Shown here in pieces: positions 35,206-45,228 of a DNA stretch of 64,000 nt (position 1 is its first letter; each line of letters starts with the position of its first letter). This DNA comes from Modestobacter sp. VKM Ac-2984 (lineage in GTDB: Bacteria > Actinomycetota > Actinomycetes > Mycobacteriales > Geodermatophilaceae): the NCBI RefSeq assembly GCF_026967985.1, contig NZ_JAPVBJ010000001.1:489493-553492 (forward strand). Reading direction: 5' to 3'. Made by a program: the position numbers and the translations under genes. The notes below the pieces were generated by a model, which saw nothing but the letters and a program-made list of their open reading frames with translations, did no database searches and was not told the origin of the DNA.

Positions 35206-36132
35206 CTACTTGAGGCTGCCGATGGACAGGCCGCCCTGCCAGTACCGCTGCAGACCGAGGAAGGCGGCGATCAGCGGGATGATCGACACCAGCGAGCCGA
35301 CGACGATCAGCGTGTAGAGGGAGACGCCGCCGCCGTTGTTGGCCCCGGCGAGGCCCTGCCAGAGGTTGATCCCCACGGTGATCGGGAAGAGCTCGGAGTC
35401 CGACAGGACGGCGAGGGGCAGGAAGTAGTTGTTCCAGGTGCCCACGACCGACAGCAGCAGCACCGTGACGATCGCCGGGCGCATCAGGGGCAGTGCGACC
35501 TGGAAGAACGTGCGGAACTCCCCCGCGCCGTCCATCCGAGCCGCGTCCAGCAGCTCGTCGGGCACGCCGTCGGCGGTGTAGACCCGCATCAGGTACACGC
35601 CGAACGGGCTGAGCATCGACGGCAGGATCACCGCCCACGCGGTGTTGGTGAGCTCGACCTCCGACAGCATCACGAAGGTGGGGATGACCAGGGCGGTCAT
35701 CGGGACCATGACCGCGCCGAGCAGCAGCGCGAAGGAGATCCGGCGGCCCGGGAAGTCGAACTTGGCGAAGGCGTACCCGGCGAGCACGGCCAGGACGGTG
35801 GCCCCGATGCCGCCACCGAAGGCGTAGAGCAGCGAGTTGCCCAGCCACCTGAGGTAGATGCCGTCGTTGTAGGTGAACAGCGTCGAGAGGTTGTCGAAGA
35901 GGGCGAACTCCTCCCCGAACCACAGGGCGCCGTTCGGCGAGTTGAACAGCCCGCCGGGGCTCTTGGTGCTGGCCACGATGAGGAACCACAGCGGCAGCAC
36001 GAAGTAGAGGACGAGGAAGGCGAGGAACAGGTGCGAGCCGGTACGACGCCGACGCGGGCGTCGGGCACGGCGGCCCTCCCGGAGGGCGTGGACCGCATCG
36101 TCGGCGCGGACGGGGCTGGACAGGACGCTCAC
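35206..36132 (-). CDS. sugar ABC permease, MalG-like
   Basis: A 308-residue inner-membrane permease with six hydrophobic segments. The cytoplasmic EAA loop is ELLDAARMDGAGEFRTFFQVALPLMRP split around its conserved G. The N-terminus is charged and Arg-rich. The GTG at 36132 overlaps the stop of the MalF-like gene (GTGA). The gene ends in TAG; no hairpin resembling a SECIS follows, so the TAG reads as a normal stop. It pairs with the MalF-like protein to form the importer channel. Confidence 0.93.
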   Translation of the reverse strand: MSVLSSPVRADDAVHALREGRRARRPRRRRTGSHLFLAFLVLYFVLPLWFLIVASTKSPGGLFNSPNGALWFGEEFALFDNLSTLFTYNDGIYLRWLGNSLLYAFGGGIGATVLAVLAGYAFAKFDFPGRRISFALLLGAVMVPMTALVIPTFVMLSEVELTNTAWAVILPSMLSPFGVYLMRVYTADGVPDELLDAARMDGAGEFRTFFQVALPLMRPAIVTVLLLSVVGTWNNYFLPLAVLSDSELFPITVGINLWQGLAGANNGGGVSLYTLIVVGSLVSIIPLIAAFLGLQRYWQGGLSIGSLK

Positions 36133-37085
36133 TTGAGGAACCCCCCACGCTTGCGGGTCAGGAAGAGGAAGATGTAGACGCCGATGAACACCACGATGCC
36201 CAGGGCGAAGGAGATGGCCGAGGCGTAGTTGAACTGGGCGAACCGGAACGCCAGGTTGAAGGCGTAGACGTTCGGGGTGATGTCGGTGGTGATCGACCCG
36301 TTGGAGATCGGCAACAGCACCTGCGGTTCGGTGAAGAACTGCAGGGTGCCGATGACGGCGAACACCAGGATGAGCACGAGCGCCGAGCTGATCATCGGGA
36401 TCTTGATCCGCGTGGCGATCTGCCAGGCCTTCGCGCCGTCCATCCGGGCCGCCTCGTAGATGGCCGGGTCGATCCCCTGCAGCGCCGCGTAGATGATGAT
36501 CATGTAGTAGCCGGCCCACTGCCAGGTCACCACGTTCGTCAGCCCGTAGAACAGGTTGTCCGGGCTGAGCAGGAACGGTGCGCTCTCCCCGAACAGCTGC
36601 TCCAGCGGCCCGAAGTTCGGGCTGTAGAGGAAGCCCCACAGCACCGCGCCGATGACGGCGGGGATCGCGTAGGGGACGAAGATCATCAGCCGCGAGAACT
36701 TGGCGAAGCGGGTGGTGAGCGAGTCGAGCACCAGCGCGGCGAGCAGGGCGACGAGCATCTGGGCCGGGATCACCAGGACGGCGAAGCGCACCACGAACCA
36801 GACACCGGACAGGAACGCCGGGTCGGTGAAGGCCCGGCTGTAGTTCGCCAGACCGGCGAACTCCTCACCGGTGGCCAGCCCGTTGGTGAAGAGGCTGAGG
36901 TAGAAGGCGTACAGCAGCGGACCGACCAGGAACAGCAGGAAGACCACCGCGAACGGGGCCAGGAACAGCCAGCCGACCAGCCCGTTGCCGCGCCGCTTGC
37001 GTCGGCGGGTGCCCCGCCGTCCGGTGGCCGACGTGGCCCCTGCCGCAGGGGACACCGGCCGCGGTGCCGTGTCCAGCGTTGCCAT
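36129..37085 (-). CDS. sugar ABC permease, MalF-like
   Basis: A 318-residue permease with six hydrophobic segments after a basic N-terminal tail (GRRGTRRRKRRG). The EAA loop is YEAARMDGAKAWQIATRIKIPM. Features such as LYAFYLSLFTNGL after segment 1 are typical of sugar importers of the CUT1 class. The ATG at 37085 follows GAGACG at moderate distance. A large hairpin separates it from the binding-protein gene upstream. Confidence 0.93.
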   Translation of the reverse strand: MATLDTAPRPVSPAAGATSATGRRGTRRRKRRGNGLVGWLFLAPFAVVFLLFLVGPLLYAFYLSLFTNGLATGEEFAGLANYSRAFTDPAFLSGVWFVVRFAVLVIPAQMLVALLAALVLDSLTTRFAKFSRLMIFVPYAIPAVIGAVLWGFLYSPNFGPLEQLFGESAPFLLSPDNLFYGLTNVVTWQWAGYYMIIIYAALQGIDPAIYEAARMDGAKAWQIATRIKIPMISSALVLILVFAVIGTLQFFTEPQVLLPISNGSITTDITPNVYAFNLAFRFAQFNYASAISFALGIVVFIGVYIFLFLTRKRGGFLK

Positions 37086-37120
37086 CACCGTCTCGCTCTC
37101 GTTCTGGGGAGGTGGGGGTG

Positions 37121-37161
37121 TCCGGTCGCGGGGAGGGCGGTGCGCCCTCCCCGCGACCGGA
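37121..37161 (-). promoter_or_regulatory. 19-bp hairpin between binding-protein and permease genes
   Basis: The arms 37121-37139 and 37143-37161 are perfectly complementary over 19 bases with a 3-base loop. It lies between the binding-protein stop and the permease start. Such hairpins often protect or partly terminate the transcript so that binding protein exceeds permease. A 7-bp stem (37157-37163 with 37168-37174) shares bases with it and would compete. Confidence 0.75.
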
Positions 37162-37188
37162 CGGAGTCGTCCGGCTGGGCCGGCAGGC

Positions 37189-38541
37189 TCAGTTGAGCGT
37201 GAAGCCCTGCTGCTCGGCGTAGGCCTCCATCTCCGCCTGCAGGTCGTCCAGCGCCTCCGAGCCCGTCTTCTCACCGGCGTTGATGGCGGCGATCTCCTCG
37301 GTGAACTGGGCGTAGAACGTCGTGCCGAAGGGGCTGTAGGTCGACCCCTCGTAGGCGTTGGCCGCCGGGATGTAGACGTCCTTGTTGGCGGTCTGGCCGT
37401 CGAAGAACTCCGACTCGTGGTCGATGAACTCCTGCGAGTTCAGCACCGACTGGTTCAGCGGGAAGATCGTCTGCGACGTCCACCCGTCGGTCAGCGACGG
37501 CTCGTCGGCGTACAGCTCCTTCGCGACCTGGGCGGCCAGCTCCGGGTTCTCCGCCTGGCTGGTCACCGCGAGGACCGAACCACCCCAGTTGACCGAGACG
37601 GGGTTGGCCGGGTCCCACTGCGGCAGCGGGGCGACGCGCCAGGTGCCCGCGTCCGCACCCTCACCCGCACCGGCGCCGGTCAGGTAGCCGGGGGCCCAGG
37701 CGGCGGAGATGTAGGTGGCGTAGTCGCCGTTGATCGCACCGGAGATGTACTCGGTGGTGAACTGGTCCTGGGTGCCGATGAGCCCGTCCTCGACCAGGCC
37801 GGCCCAGTAGTCCAACACCTCCTTGCTCTCCGGGCTGTTGAGGTCGATCTCCAGCTCGGTCGGGTTCGCCGAGTCGTAGGTCCACGGCTCCGCGCCGTTC
37901 TGCTGCATCAGGGCCACGGTGGGGGCCGGGACGTTCGCCGGGAGGTCGCCCATCAGCGGCCCACCGGCGGCCTTCAGCTTCTCCGCCGCGGCCCGGTACT
38001 CGTCCCAGGTGGTGGGCGGGGTGATGCCGTACTGGTCGAAGATGTCCTGGCGGTACATCATCGCCATCGGGCCACCGTCGATCGGGATGCCGTACACCGC
38101 GTCGCCGCTGGAGACGTCGCGCCAGGCACCCTCGCCGAAGTTGCCCTCGACCTCGCTGGCGCCGTACTCGCTCAGGTCGACCAGCGCCTCCTGCAGGGCG
38201 AAGACCGGGATGGTGTCGGTCTCGAGCATGATCACGTCCGGGGCGCCGCGGCCGGCCGAGACGGCGGTCTGGAACTTGGCGTACTCGTCGGCCCCCTGGC
38301 CGGCGTTGGTGAGGCAGACCTGCACGTCGGTGTGGGTGTCGTTGAAGTTCTCCACCACCGTCTTCATGTTCGGGTACCACGCCCACACGGAGACGACCGG
38401 CGCCTCCTCGTTGACGATCGGCACGCTGCAGGACCCGCCGCCGCTGGCGGCGGCCTCGCCGTCCCCACCTCCGCCACAGGCGGTGACGCTGGTCATGACG
38501 GTCCCCGCACCGAACAGTGCGGTCATGAGCTTCTTGTTCAC
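37189..38541 (-). CDS. extracellular sugar-binding lipoprotein (CUT1 family)
   Basis: A 450-residue solute-binding protein. A signal peptide ends in a lipobox with C22 (SVTAC), so it is anchored outside the membrane. The mature part has the family pattern: VVENFNDTHTDVQV, APDVIMLETDTIPVFA, YGIPIDGGPMAMMYRQDIFD and WDEYRAAAEKLKAAG. Linked genes suggest arabino-oligosaccharides as ligand. The GTG at 38541 has GAGAGG upstream. It heads the transport operon, 209 bases or more downstream of a LacI-type operator. Confidence 0.92.
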   Translation of the reverse strand: MNKKLMTALFGAGTVMTSVTACGGGGDGEAAASGGGSCSVPIVNEEAPVVSVWAWYPNMKTVVENFNDTHTDVQVCLTNAGQGADEYAKFQTAVSAGRGAPDVIMLETDTIPVFALQEALVDLSEYGASEVEGNFGEGAWRDVSSGDAVYGIPIDGGPMAMMYRQDIFDQYGITPPTTWDEYRAAAEKLKAAGGPLMGDLPANVPAPTVALMQQNGAEPWTYDSANPTELEIDLNSPESKEVLDYWAGLVEDGLIGTQDQFTTEYISGAINGDYATYISAAWAPGYLTGAGAGEGADAGTWRVAPLPQWDPANPVSVNWGGSVLAVTSQAENPELAAQVAKELYADEPSLTDGWTSQTIFPLNQSVLNSQEFIDHESEFFDGQTANKDVYIPAANAYEGSTYSPFGTTFYAQFTEEIAAINAGEKTGSEALDDLQAEMEAYAEQQGFTLN

Positions 38542-38906
38542 GGGAGGTCCCTCTCGGAGTGACGGCCACGGACGCCGTCGTCGGTGGCTGGAGCCGGCTG
38601 CACGTCCGGCTCCCGGTGGAGCGAGGTGCGACGAGCTGCAGTGGGCGAGGATGTCGCCCAGCGCCGCGCGCGGGTTCACCCGGTCGCTGGGTGGTGACCG
38701 GGAGAGGCGCCGGAGCGCCGCACACGTTGGCGACTGTGCCGTAGGGCACCTTCTACAACGTTGTGAAGAGCAATGTGGCCCATCCCACGACCGGTGTCAA
38801 GAGGGCTCTGCAGAACACGCCGACGTGGTGGACGGGGGCGCCGAGGGGCCGCCCGAACGACCGGCTCGAGGGCCCGCCCCGCAACGGACGACCGGCGATC
38901 GAAGCC
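38542..38906 (-). promoter_or_regulatory. 365-base control region of the arabinofuranoside operon with LacI-type operator
   Basis: No gene is seen here. The palindrome ACAACGTTGT (38755-38764), with the central CG pair typical of LacI-family sites, is the main feature. On the minus strand it overlaps a possible promoter: TTCACA, 17 bases, CTACGG. That leaves an mRNA leader of about 200 bases before the binding-protein GTG. The linked LacI-family regulator ends just upstream of this region. The rest shows no further clear structure. Confidence 0.7.
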
Positions 38907-39905
38907 TCAGCTGGACTCGCGCTGGACGATCGAGTAGCCCACTTCCACGTGCTGCGGGGCGATGCCCCGGTCGGCGATCCGCTGCACGACCGTCTCGACC
39001 GCCCGCTCGGCGATCTCCCGGCGCCCCGGGTCGACGGTGCTGAGCGTCGGCTGGGAGAACATGCCGTCGTCGGTGTTGTCGAAGCCGATCACCGCGACGT
39101 CGTCGGGGACCCGCCGGCCGGCTGCGATCAGCGCGTGCATGGCACCCAGGGCGAGCGTGTCGTTAAACGCGAACACCGCGTCGAAGTCCACCCCGGAGGC
39201 GATCAGCGCCTGCGCCGCCTCGGCCCCCTCCCGACGGTGCCACAGCTCCGCCGGGCCCAGCAGACGCTCGTCGAACGGGATGCCCGCCGCGTCCAGCGCC
39301 GCGCGGTACCCCTGCAGGCGCAGCCCGGCCGAGCCGATCACCTCACCGGGGTGCGAGCCGACGACCGCGATGCGCCGGCGACCGCGGGCGAGGAGGTGCT
39401 CGGTGGCCGCGCGCGCTGCGGCGACGTTCTGCATGGTCACGTGGTCGACCGCGGGGTGGAAGAGGCGTTCACCGAGCAGCACCAGCGGGGTGTCGATCTC
39501 GACCATCGAGGCGTCCTCGGCGGTGAGCCCCAGCGGGCTGAACAGGAGCCCGTCGACCATCCGCAGCCGGGCGCTGCCGAGCAGGTCGAGCTCCCGCTTG
39601 CGGTCCCGGTTGGTCTGCTCGATGAGCACGACCAGGCCCCGGCGCTCGGCTGCCCGGATCACCTCGTCGGCCAGCTCGGCGAAGTACGGCAGCCGCAGCT
39701 CCGGGACGGCGAGGCTGATGGCGTCGCTGCGGCCGGATCGGAGGCTGCGTGCGGAGAGGTTCGGCTGGTACCCCAGCTGCGCGATGGCCTCCTGCACACG
39801 CTGCCGGGTGCTGGGGCGGACGTGCGGGTAGTCGTTCACCACGTTCGACACCGTCTTGAAGGAGACCCCTGCAAGGCGGGCCACGTCGTGCAGTGTGGCG
39901 GCCAC
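38907..39905 (-). CDS. LacI-family transcriptional regulator
   Basis: A 332-residue LacI/GalR repressor. The helix-turn-helix is LHDVARLAGVSFKTVSNVVN (5-24) and the hinge helix LSARSLRSGRSDAISL. The sugar-binding domain is complete, including FDAVFAFNDTLALGAMHAL and VAVIGFDNTDDG. GGAGG lies about ten bases before the GTG. It precedes the arabinofuranoside import operon on the same strand and is the likely regulator through the operator at 38755, with an arabinose-type sugar as inducer; both points are inferred. Confidence 0.93.
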   Translation of the reverse strand: MAATLHDVARLAGVSFKTVSNVVNDYPHVRPSTRQRVQEAIAQLGYQPNLSARSLRSGRSDAISLAVPELRLPYFAELADEVIRAAERRGLVVLIEQTNRDRKRELDLLGSARLRMVDGLLFSPLGLTAEDASMVEIDTPLVLLGERLFHPAVDHVTMQNVAAARAATEHLLARGRRRIAVVGSHPGEVIGSAGLRLQGYRAALDAAGIPFDERLLGPAELWHRREGAEAAQALIASGVDFDAVFAFNDTLALGAMHALIAAGRRVPDDVAVIGFDNTDDGMFSQPTLSTVDPGRREIAERAVETVVQRIADRGIAPQHVEVGYSIVQRESS

Positions 39906-40099
39906 GTCCGGCGCTCCTCCCGTTGCTACCAGGCTCTCCGGCGCCTGCCCCGGCAGGTCGGGGGTCTCCCCGGCCTCGCCGCCCTGGTCTCCGGGAGACT
40001 GCCACAGCCCGCCACCCCCCGGGGACAACCGGACGAGGCACTCCCCCGCTGTCGGCGCCGACGCCGCATCGAGTTCGGCCGGCCGTCCGGCGGTCCATC

Positions 40100-40105
40100 T
40101 AGATT
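40100..40105 (+). promoter_or_regulatory. candidate -10 element of selD
   Basis: TAGATT lies nine bases before the selD GTG. No convincing -35 or ribosome site is seen, so the message may be leaderless or nearly so, which is common in actinobacteria. Confidence 0.4.
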
Positions 40106-40113
40106 GGTTCGAC

Positions 40114-41121
<1,008 letters not shown>

Positions 41122-41176
41122 GGCCCAGCCAGTGACCCGCGTCGCAGCGGTGGTGGTACTCGGTTAGCGTCCGCTC

Positions 41177-42142
41177 ATGCTCGCTGCCTTCGTGTCCACC
41201 CCCGCCCCTGAGGACCCGCTCTCCGTGCTCGAGGTCGGTGACCGGCCAGAACCGGAGGCCCCCGAGGGCTGGACGACGGTCCAGGTGAAGGCCGCCTCGC
41301 TGAACCACCACGACCTGTTCAGCCTGCGCGGGGTCGGCCTGCCCGCCGAGCGGATGCCGATGATCCTGGGTTGCGACGCGGCGGGGATCGACGCCGACGG
41401 CAACGAGGTGGTCGTGCACGCGGTCCTCACCTCCCCCGGCTGGACCGGTGACGAGACGATGGACCCGAAGCGCTCGCTGCTGTCGGAGGTGCACCAGGGG
41501 ACGCTCGCCGAGCAGGTCGTCGTGCCGCGGCGCAACGTCGTCCCCAAGCCGGCCGAGCTCTCCTTCGCCGAGGCCGCCTGCCTGCCCACCGCCTGGCTGA
41601 CGGCCTACCGGATGCTCTTCGTCCGCTCCGGGCTGCGCCCCGGGTCGACGGTCCTGGTGCAGGGGGCCAGCGGCGGGGTGGCCACAGCGCTGATCAAGCT
41701 CGGCAGCGCGGCCGGCTACCGGGTCTGGGTCACCGGCCGCAGCGAGGAGAAGCGGACGGCGGCGCTCGCGCTCGGCGCGGACCAGGCGTTCGAGACCGGC
41801 GCCCGGCTCCCCGAGCGGGTGGACGGCGTGATGGAGACCGTCGGCGAGGCCACCTGGTCGCACAGCATCAAGTCGCTCAAGCCCGGTGGCGTGGTGGTGA
41901 CCTGCGGGGCGACCACAGGCTTCAACCCCGGCGCCGAGCTGAACCGGGTCTTCTTCACCCAGCTGTCGGTGATCGGCTCGACGATGGGCACCCGGGACGA
42001 GCTCGACGACCTGATCCAGATGTGCCGGATCACCGGGGTCCGGCCGCAGATCGACGTCGAGCTGCCGCTGTCCCAGGCCCGGGACGGCTTCGCGCGGATG
42101 CTCGAGGGCCGCACCGCCGGGAAGATCGTCTTCACGGTCTGA
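41177..42142 (+). CDS. MDR-family zinc-type alcohol dehydrogenase-like oxidoreductase
   Basis: A 321-residue medium-chain reductase. The N-terminal GroES-like domain has VQVKAASLNHHDLFSLRGVG; the Rossmann part has VLVQGASGGVATALIKLGSAAG with the nucleotide-binding AxGGVG-like turn. The structural zinc cysteines of classical alcohol dehydrogenases are missing, so it fits the quinone oxidoreductase/enoyl reductase group using NADPH. The substrate is unknown. It lies 55 bases after selD on the same strand and may be co-transcribed with it. Confidence 0.88.
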   Translation: MLAAFVSTPAPEDPLSVLEVGDRPEPEAPEGWTTVQVKAASLNHHDLFSLRGVGLPAERMPMILGCDAAGIDADGNEVVVHAVLTSPGWTGDETMDPKRSLLSEVHQGTLAEQVVVPRRNVVPKPAELSFAEAACLPTAWLTAYRMLFVRSGLRPGSTVLVQGASGGVATALIKLGSAAGYRVWVTGRSEEKRTAALALGADQAFETGARLPERVDGVMETVGEATWSHSIKSLKPGGVVVTCGATTGFNPGAELNRVFFTQLSVIGSTMGTRDELDDLIQMCRITGVRPQIDVELPLSQARDGFARMLEGRTAGKIVFTV

Positions 42143-42146
42143 GCGG

Positions 42147-42800
42147 TCAGGCCCGGCCGGCGACCCGCTCGATCCTGGCGGCGAGCACCGGCCGGTCCTT
42201 CTCCGCGAGGAACGGCAGCACCGGCGTCAGCTCGGGCAGCCGGGACTTCTCGGTCATCACGATCCGGAACGCGCTCGCCACAGTGACGCCGTGGTCGGGG
42301 CGGGAGACGATCGTGACGGCGTCGCCGGCACCCACCTCGCCGGTCTCCAGCACCCGCAGGTAGGCGCCGGTGGCACCGCGGGCGGAGAAACGCTTCACCA
42401 GGTCCGGAACCCCCCAGTAGCGGGCGAAGTTGGCGCACGGGGTTCGCCAGGCGGTCACCTGGAACAGCGCCGTCCCGGCCCGCCACTGCTCACCGATGAC
42501 GGCGTTGACCAGGTCGAGGCCGACGGTCCGCAGGTTCTCGCCGAAGCGGCCGGGCGGCAGGTCCCGGTCCAGCTCGGCCACCCACCAGTCGGCGTCCTCC
42601 TGGGCGTAGGCGTAGACCGCCTGGCCCTCACCGCCGTGGTGCTTCCTGTTGACCTGGACGTCGCCCTCCAGCCCGAGGCGGTGGACGGCGACCCGGCCCT
42701 CGACCGGCGACTTCCGGATGCCGGAGCGGTTGGGGCGCTTGTCCGGCAGCGGCAGCAGGTCGGCACCCGAGACGCAGACCGCGCTGACCCGCCCGCTCAC
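42147..42800 (-). CDS. MOSC-domain protein (YiiM-like)
   Basis: A 217-residue MOSC protein. The N-terminal strand block and [20 protein letters not shown] are followed by PPGRFGENL and the conserved cysteine in WRTPCANF, which may bind a sulfur or molybdenum cofactor. A C-terminal helical extension ([19 protein letters not shown]) matches the YiiM group, which acts in detoxifying N-hydroxylated compounds. The ATG overlaps the lepA stop (ATGA), so it is in one operon with lepA. Confidence 0.9.
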   Translation of the reverse strand: MSGRVSAVCVSGADLLPLPDKRPNRSGIRKSPVEGRVAVHRLGLEGDVQVNRKHHGGEGQAVYAYAQEDADWWVAELDRDLPPGRFGENLRTVGLDLVNAVIGEQWRAGTALFQVTAWRTPCANFARYWGVPDLVKRFSARGATGAYLRVLETGEVGAGDAVTIVSRPDHGVTVASAFRIVMTEKSRLPELTPVLPFLAEKDRPVLAARIERVAGRA

Positions 42801-44644
42801 TTGGGCTTGCTGGCGGTGGACTCGTTGGTGGAGAGCGCGGCCACGAAGGCCTCCTGGGGGACCTCGACGCGGCCGACCATCTTCATCCGCTTCTTGCCCT
42901 CCTTCTGCTTCTCCAGCAGCTTGCGCTTGCGGGTGATGTCACCGCCGTAGCACTTGGCCAGCACGTCCTTGCGGATGGCGCGGACCGTCTCGCGGGCGAT
43001 CACCCGGGAGCCGACGGCGGCCTGGATCGGCACCTCGAACTGCTGGCGCGGGATGAGTTCGCGCAGCTTCCCGGCCATCAGCACCCCGTAGCTGTACGCC
43101 TTGTCGGTGTGCACGATCGCGGAGAACGCGTCGACGGCCTCGCCCTGCAGCAGGATGTCGACCTTCACCAGCTTCGACTCCTGCTCGCCGGCCTCGGCGT
43201 AGTCCAGGCTCGCGTAGCCGCGGGTGCGGGACTTCAGCGCGTCGAAGAAGTCGAAGATGATCTCGCCGAGCGGCAGGGTGTACCGCAGCTCGACCCGCGA
43301 CTCGGACAGGTAGTCCATCCCGCCCAGCTGACCGCGGCGCCCCTGGCAGAGCTCCATGATCACGCCGGTGTAGTCGCTGGGCGCGATGACGGTGGCCTTG
43401 ACGATCGGCTCGTAGATCGTGCCGATCTTGCCGCTGGGCCAGTCGCTCGGGTTGGTCACGGTGACCTCGGAGCCGTCCTCCATGATCACCCGGTAGACCA
43501 CGTTGGGCGCGGTGGAGATCAGGCTGATGCCGGCCTCGCGCTCCAGCCGCTCGCGGACGATCTCCAGGTGCAGCAGGCCGAGGAAGCCGACCCGGAACCC
43601 GAAGCCCAGGGCCGCCGACGTCTCCGGCTCGTAGGTCAGCGCGGCGTCGTTGAGCAGCAGCTTGTCCAGCGCCTCGCGCAGCAGCGGGTAGTCGCTGCCG
43701 TCGATCGGGTAGAGGCCGGAGTAGACCATCGGCTTGGGGTCGCGGTAGCCGCCGATCGACTCGGCGGCCGGCTTGTGCTGGAGGGTGACGGTGTCACCGA
43801 CGCGGGACTGGCGGACGTCCTTCACCCCGGTGATGAAGTAGCCGACCTCGCCGACGCCCAGGCTGTCCACCTGCTTGGGCTCCGGGGAGATGACGCCGAT
43901 CTCCAGCAGCTCGTGCGTGGCGCCGGTCGACATCATCTTGATCTTGTCGCGGGCGGAGATCCGACCGTCGACGACCCGGACGTAGGTGATGACGCCGCGG
44001 TAGATGTCGTAGACCGAGTCGAAGATCATCGCCCGGGCAGGGCCCGAGTCGGCACCGGTCGGCGCCGGGACCTCCTGCACGATCCGGTCGAGCAGCTCCG
44101 GCACACCCTGGCCGGTCTTGCCGCTGACCCGCAGGACGTCGTCGGGGTCGCAGCCGATGATGTGGGCGATCTCGGCGGCGTACTTCTCCGGCTGCGCCGC
44201 GGGCAGGTCGATCTTGTTGAGCACCGGGATGATCGCGAGGTCGTTCTCCAGCGCCAGGTACAGGTTGGCCAGCGTCTGCGCCTCGATGCCCTGGGCGGCG
44301 TCGACCAGCAGGACGGCGCCCTCGCAGGCGGCCAGCGACCGGGACACCTCGTAGGTGAAGTCGACGTGGCCCGGGGTGTCGATCATGTCGAGCACGAACT
44401 CGGTGCTCGTGTCGTCGCCGCTGCGGGGCGTCCAGGGCAGGCGGACGTTCTGCGCCTTGATGGTGATGCCGCGTTCGCGCTCGATGTCCATCCGGTCGAG
44501 ATACTGGGCGCGCATGTTGCGGCCCTCGACGAGCCCGGTCACCTCGAGCATGCGGTCTGCCAGCGTCGACTTGCCGTGGTCGATGTGGGCGATGATGCAG
44601 AAGTTCCGGATCCGGGCGGGATCGGTGGATGCAGGAGTCGTCAC
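42797..44644 (-). CDS. lepA: elongation factor 4 (LepA)
   Basis: A 615-residue translational GTPase that acts in ribosome biogenesis and back-translocation. G1 is AHIDHGKST (19-27), G2 [11 protein letters not shown]3 DTPGHVDF, G4 NKID. The lepA-specific C-terminal domain is complete ([27 protein letters not shown] split by its conserved basic core). The GTG at 44644 is chosen from homology. It is divergent from rpsT, the same arrangement as in other actinobacteria. Confidence 0.97.
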   Translation of the reverse strand: MTTPASTDPARIRNFCIIAHIDHGKSTLADRMLEVTGLVEGRNMRAQYLDRMDIERERGITIKAQNVRLPWTPRSGDDTSTEFVLDMIDTPGHVDFTYEVSRSLAACEGAVLLVDAAQGIEAQTLANLYLALENDLAIIPVLNKIDLPAAQPEKYAAEIAHIIGCDPDDVLRVSGKTGQGVPELLDRIVQEVPAPTGADSGPARAMIFDSVYDIYRGVITYVRVVDGRISARDKIKMMSTGATHELLEIGVISPEPKQVDSLGVGEVGYFITGVKDVRQSRVGDTVTLQHKPAAESIGGYRDPKPMVYSGLYPIDGSDYPLLREALDKLLLNDAALTYEPETSAALGFGFRVGFLGLLHLEIVRERLEREAGISLISTAPNVVYRVIMEDGSEVTVTNPSDWPSGKIGTIYEPIVKATVIAPSDYTGVIMELCQGRRGQLGGMDYLSESRVELRYTLPLGEIIFDFFDALKSRTRGYASLDYAEAGEQESKLVKVDILLQGEAVDAFSAIVHTDKAYSYGVLMAGKLRELIPRQQFEVPIQAAVGSRVIARETVRAIRKDVLAKCYGGDITRKRKLLEKQKEGKKRMKMVGRVEVPQEAFVAALSTNESTASKPK

Positions 44645-44741
44645 AGTGCGCCCATCGTCCCACGGACTCCGCCCGGACAGGACGATTGCCCGGCGACGAC
44701 GTCGAGCGCGGCTCTGCCGAGCCCGGTCGGAGCTGCACCGG

Positions 44742-44771
44742 TTGGGGTGCGGGGCGGCGTGCTGGTATCTT
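44742..44771 (+). promoter_or_regulatory. candidate rpsT promoter
   Basis: TTGGGG (44742-44747), 18 bases, TATCTT (44766-44771). Transcription would start near 44778 and leave an 80-base leader before the rpsT GTG. The spacing and -10 element are good, the -35 is fair. Confidence 0.6.
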
Positions 44772-44856
44772 TGCAAGCCGGTCCGCGCTGCGCTTCGTTG
44801 TGCCGTGGACGCACTGTCAGAAGTACACCTCCCTGCGACACATCCGAGGCTCACGC

Positions 44857-45117
44857 GTGGCGAACATCAAGTCCCAGATCAAGCGGATCAAGACCAACGA
44901 GATCGCTCGTCAGCGCAACGTCGCTGTGCGGTCCGCCCTGAAGACGCAGGTGCGGCGTTTCCGCACGGCCGCCGACGCCGGGGACAAGGCAGCGGCCGAG
45001 GCCGCCCTCGCGACCGCCTCGAAGGCCCTGGACAAGGCCGCCAGCAAGGGCGTCATCCACAAGAACCAGGCTGCGAACCGCAAGTCGGCGCTGGCCAAGA
45101 AGGTCGCCAGCCTCTGA
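44857..45117 (+). CDS. rpsT: 30S ribosomal protein bS20
   Basis: An 86-residue basic, helical ribosomal protein that binds 16S rRNA in the 30S body. The N-terminus [20 protein letters not shown] and the Ala/Lys-rich C-terminus ([18 protein letters not shown]) are diagnostic. The GTG at 44857 is fixed by homology. It is a single-gene unit with its own promoter and a strong terminator 15 bases after the stop. Confidence 0.98.
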   Translation: MANIKSQIKRIKTNEIARQRNVAVRSALKTQVRRFRTAADAGDKAAAEAALATASKALDKAASKGVIHKNQAANRKSALAKKVASL

Positions 45118-45131
45118 GCTGCGCACCGCTC

Positions 45132-45172
45132 CGCGACGAGCCCCCTCCCTGCGCGGGAGGGGGCTCGTCGCG
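45132..45172. terminator. 18-bp intrinsic terminator after rpsT
   Basis: The arms 45132-45149 and 45155-45172 are perfectly complementary over 18 bases with loop TGCGC, followed by TCTGT. It lies between convergent rpsT and holA and may serve both. Confidence 0.92.
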
Positions 45173-45228
45173 TCTGTGGCCGTCCATCGGGGCCACCGAG
45201 CTGGCGGGCCGGTGACCCGCTCGGGCCG

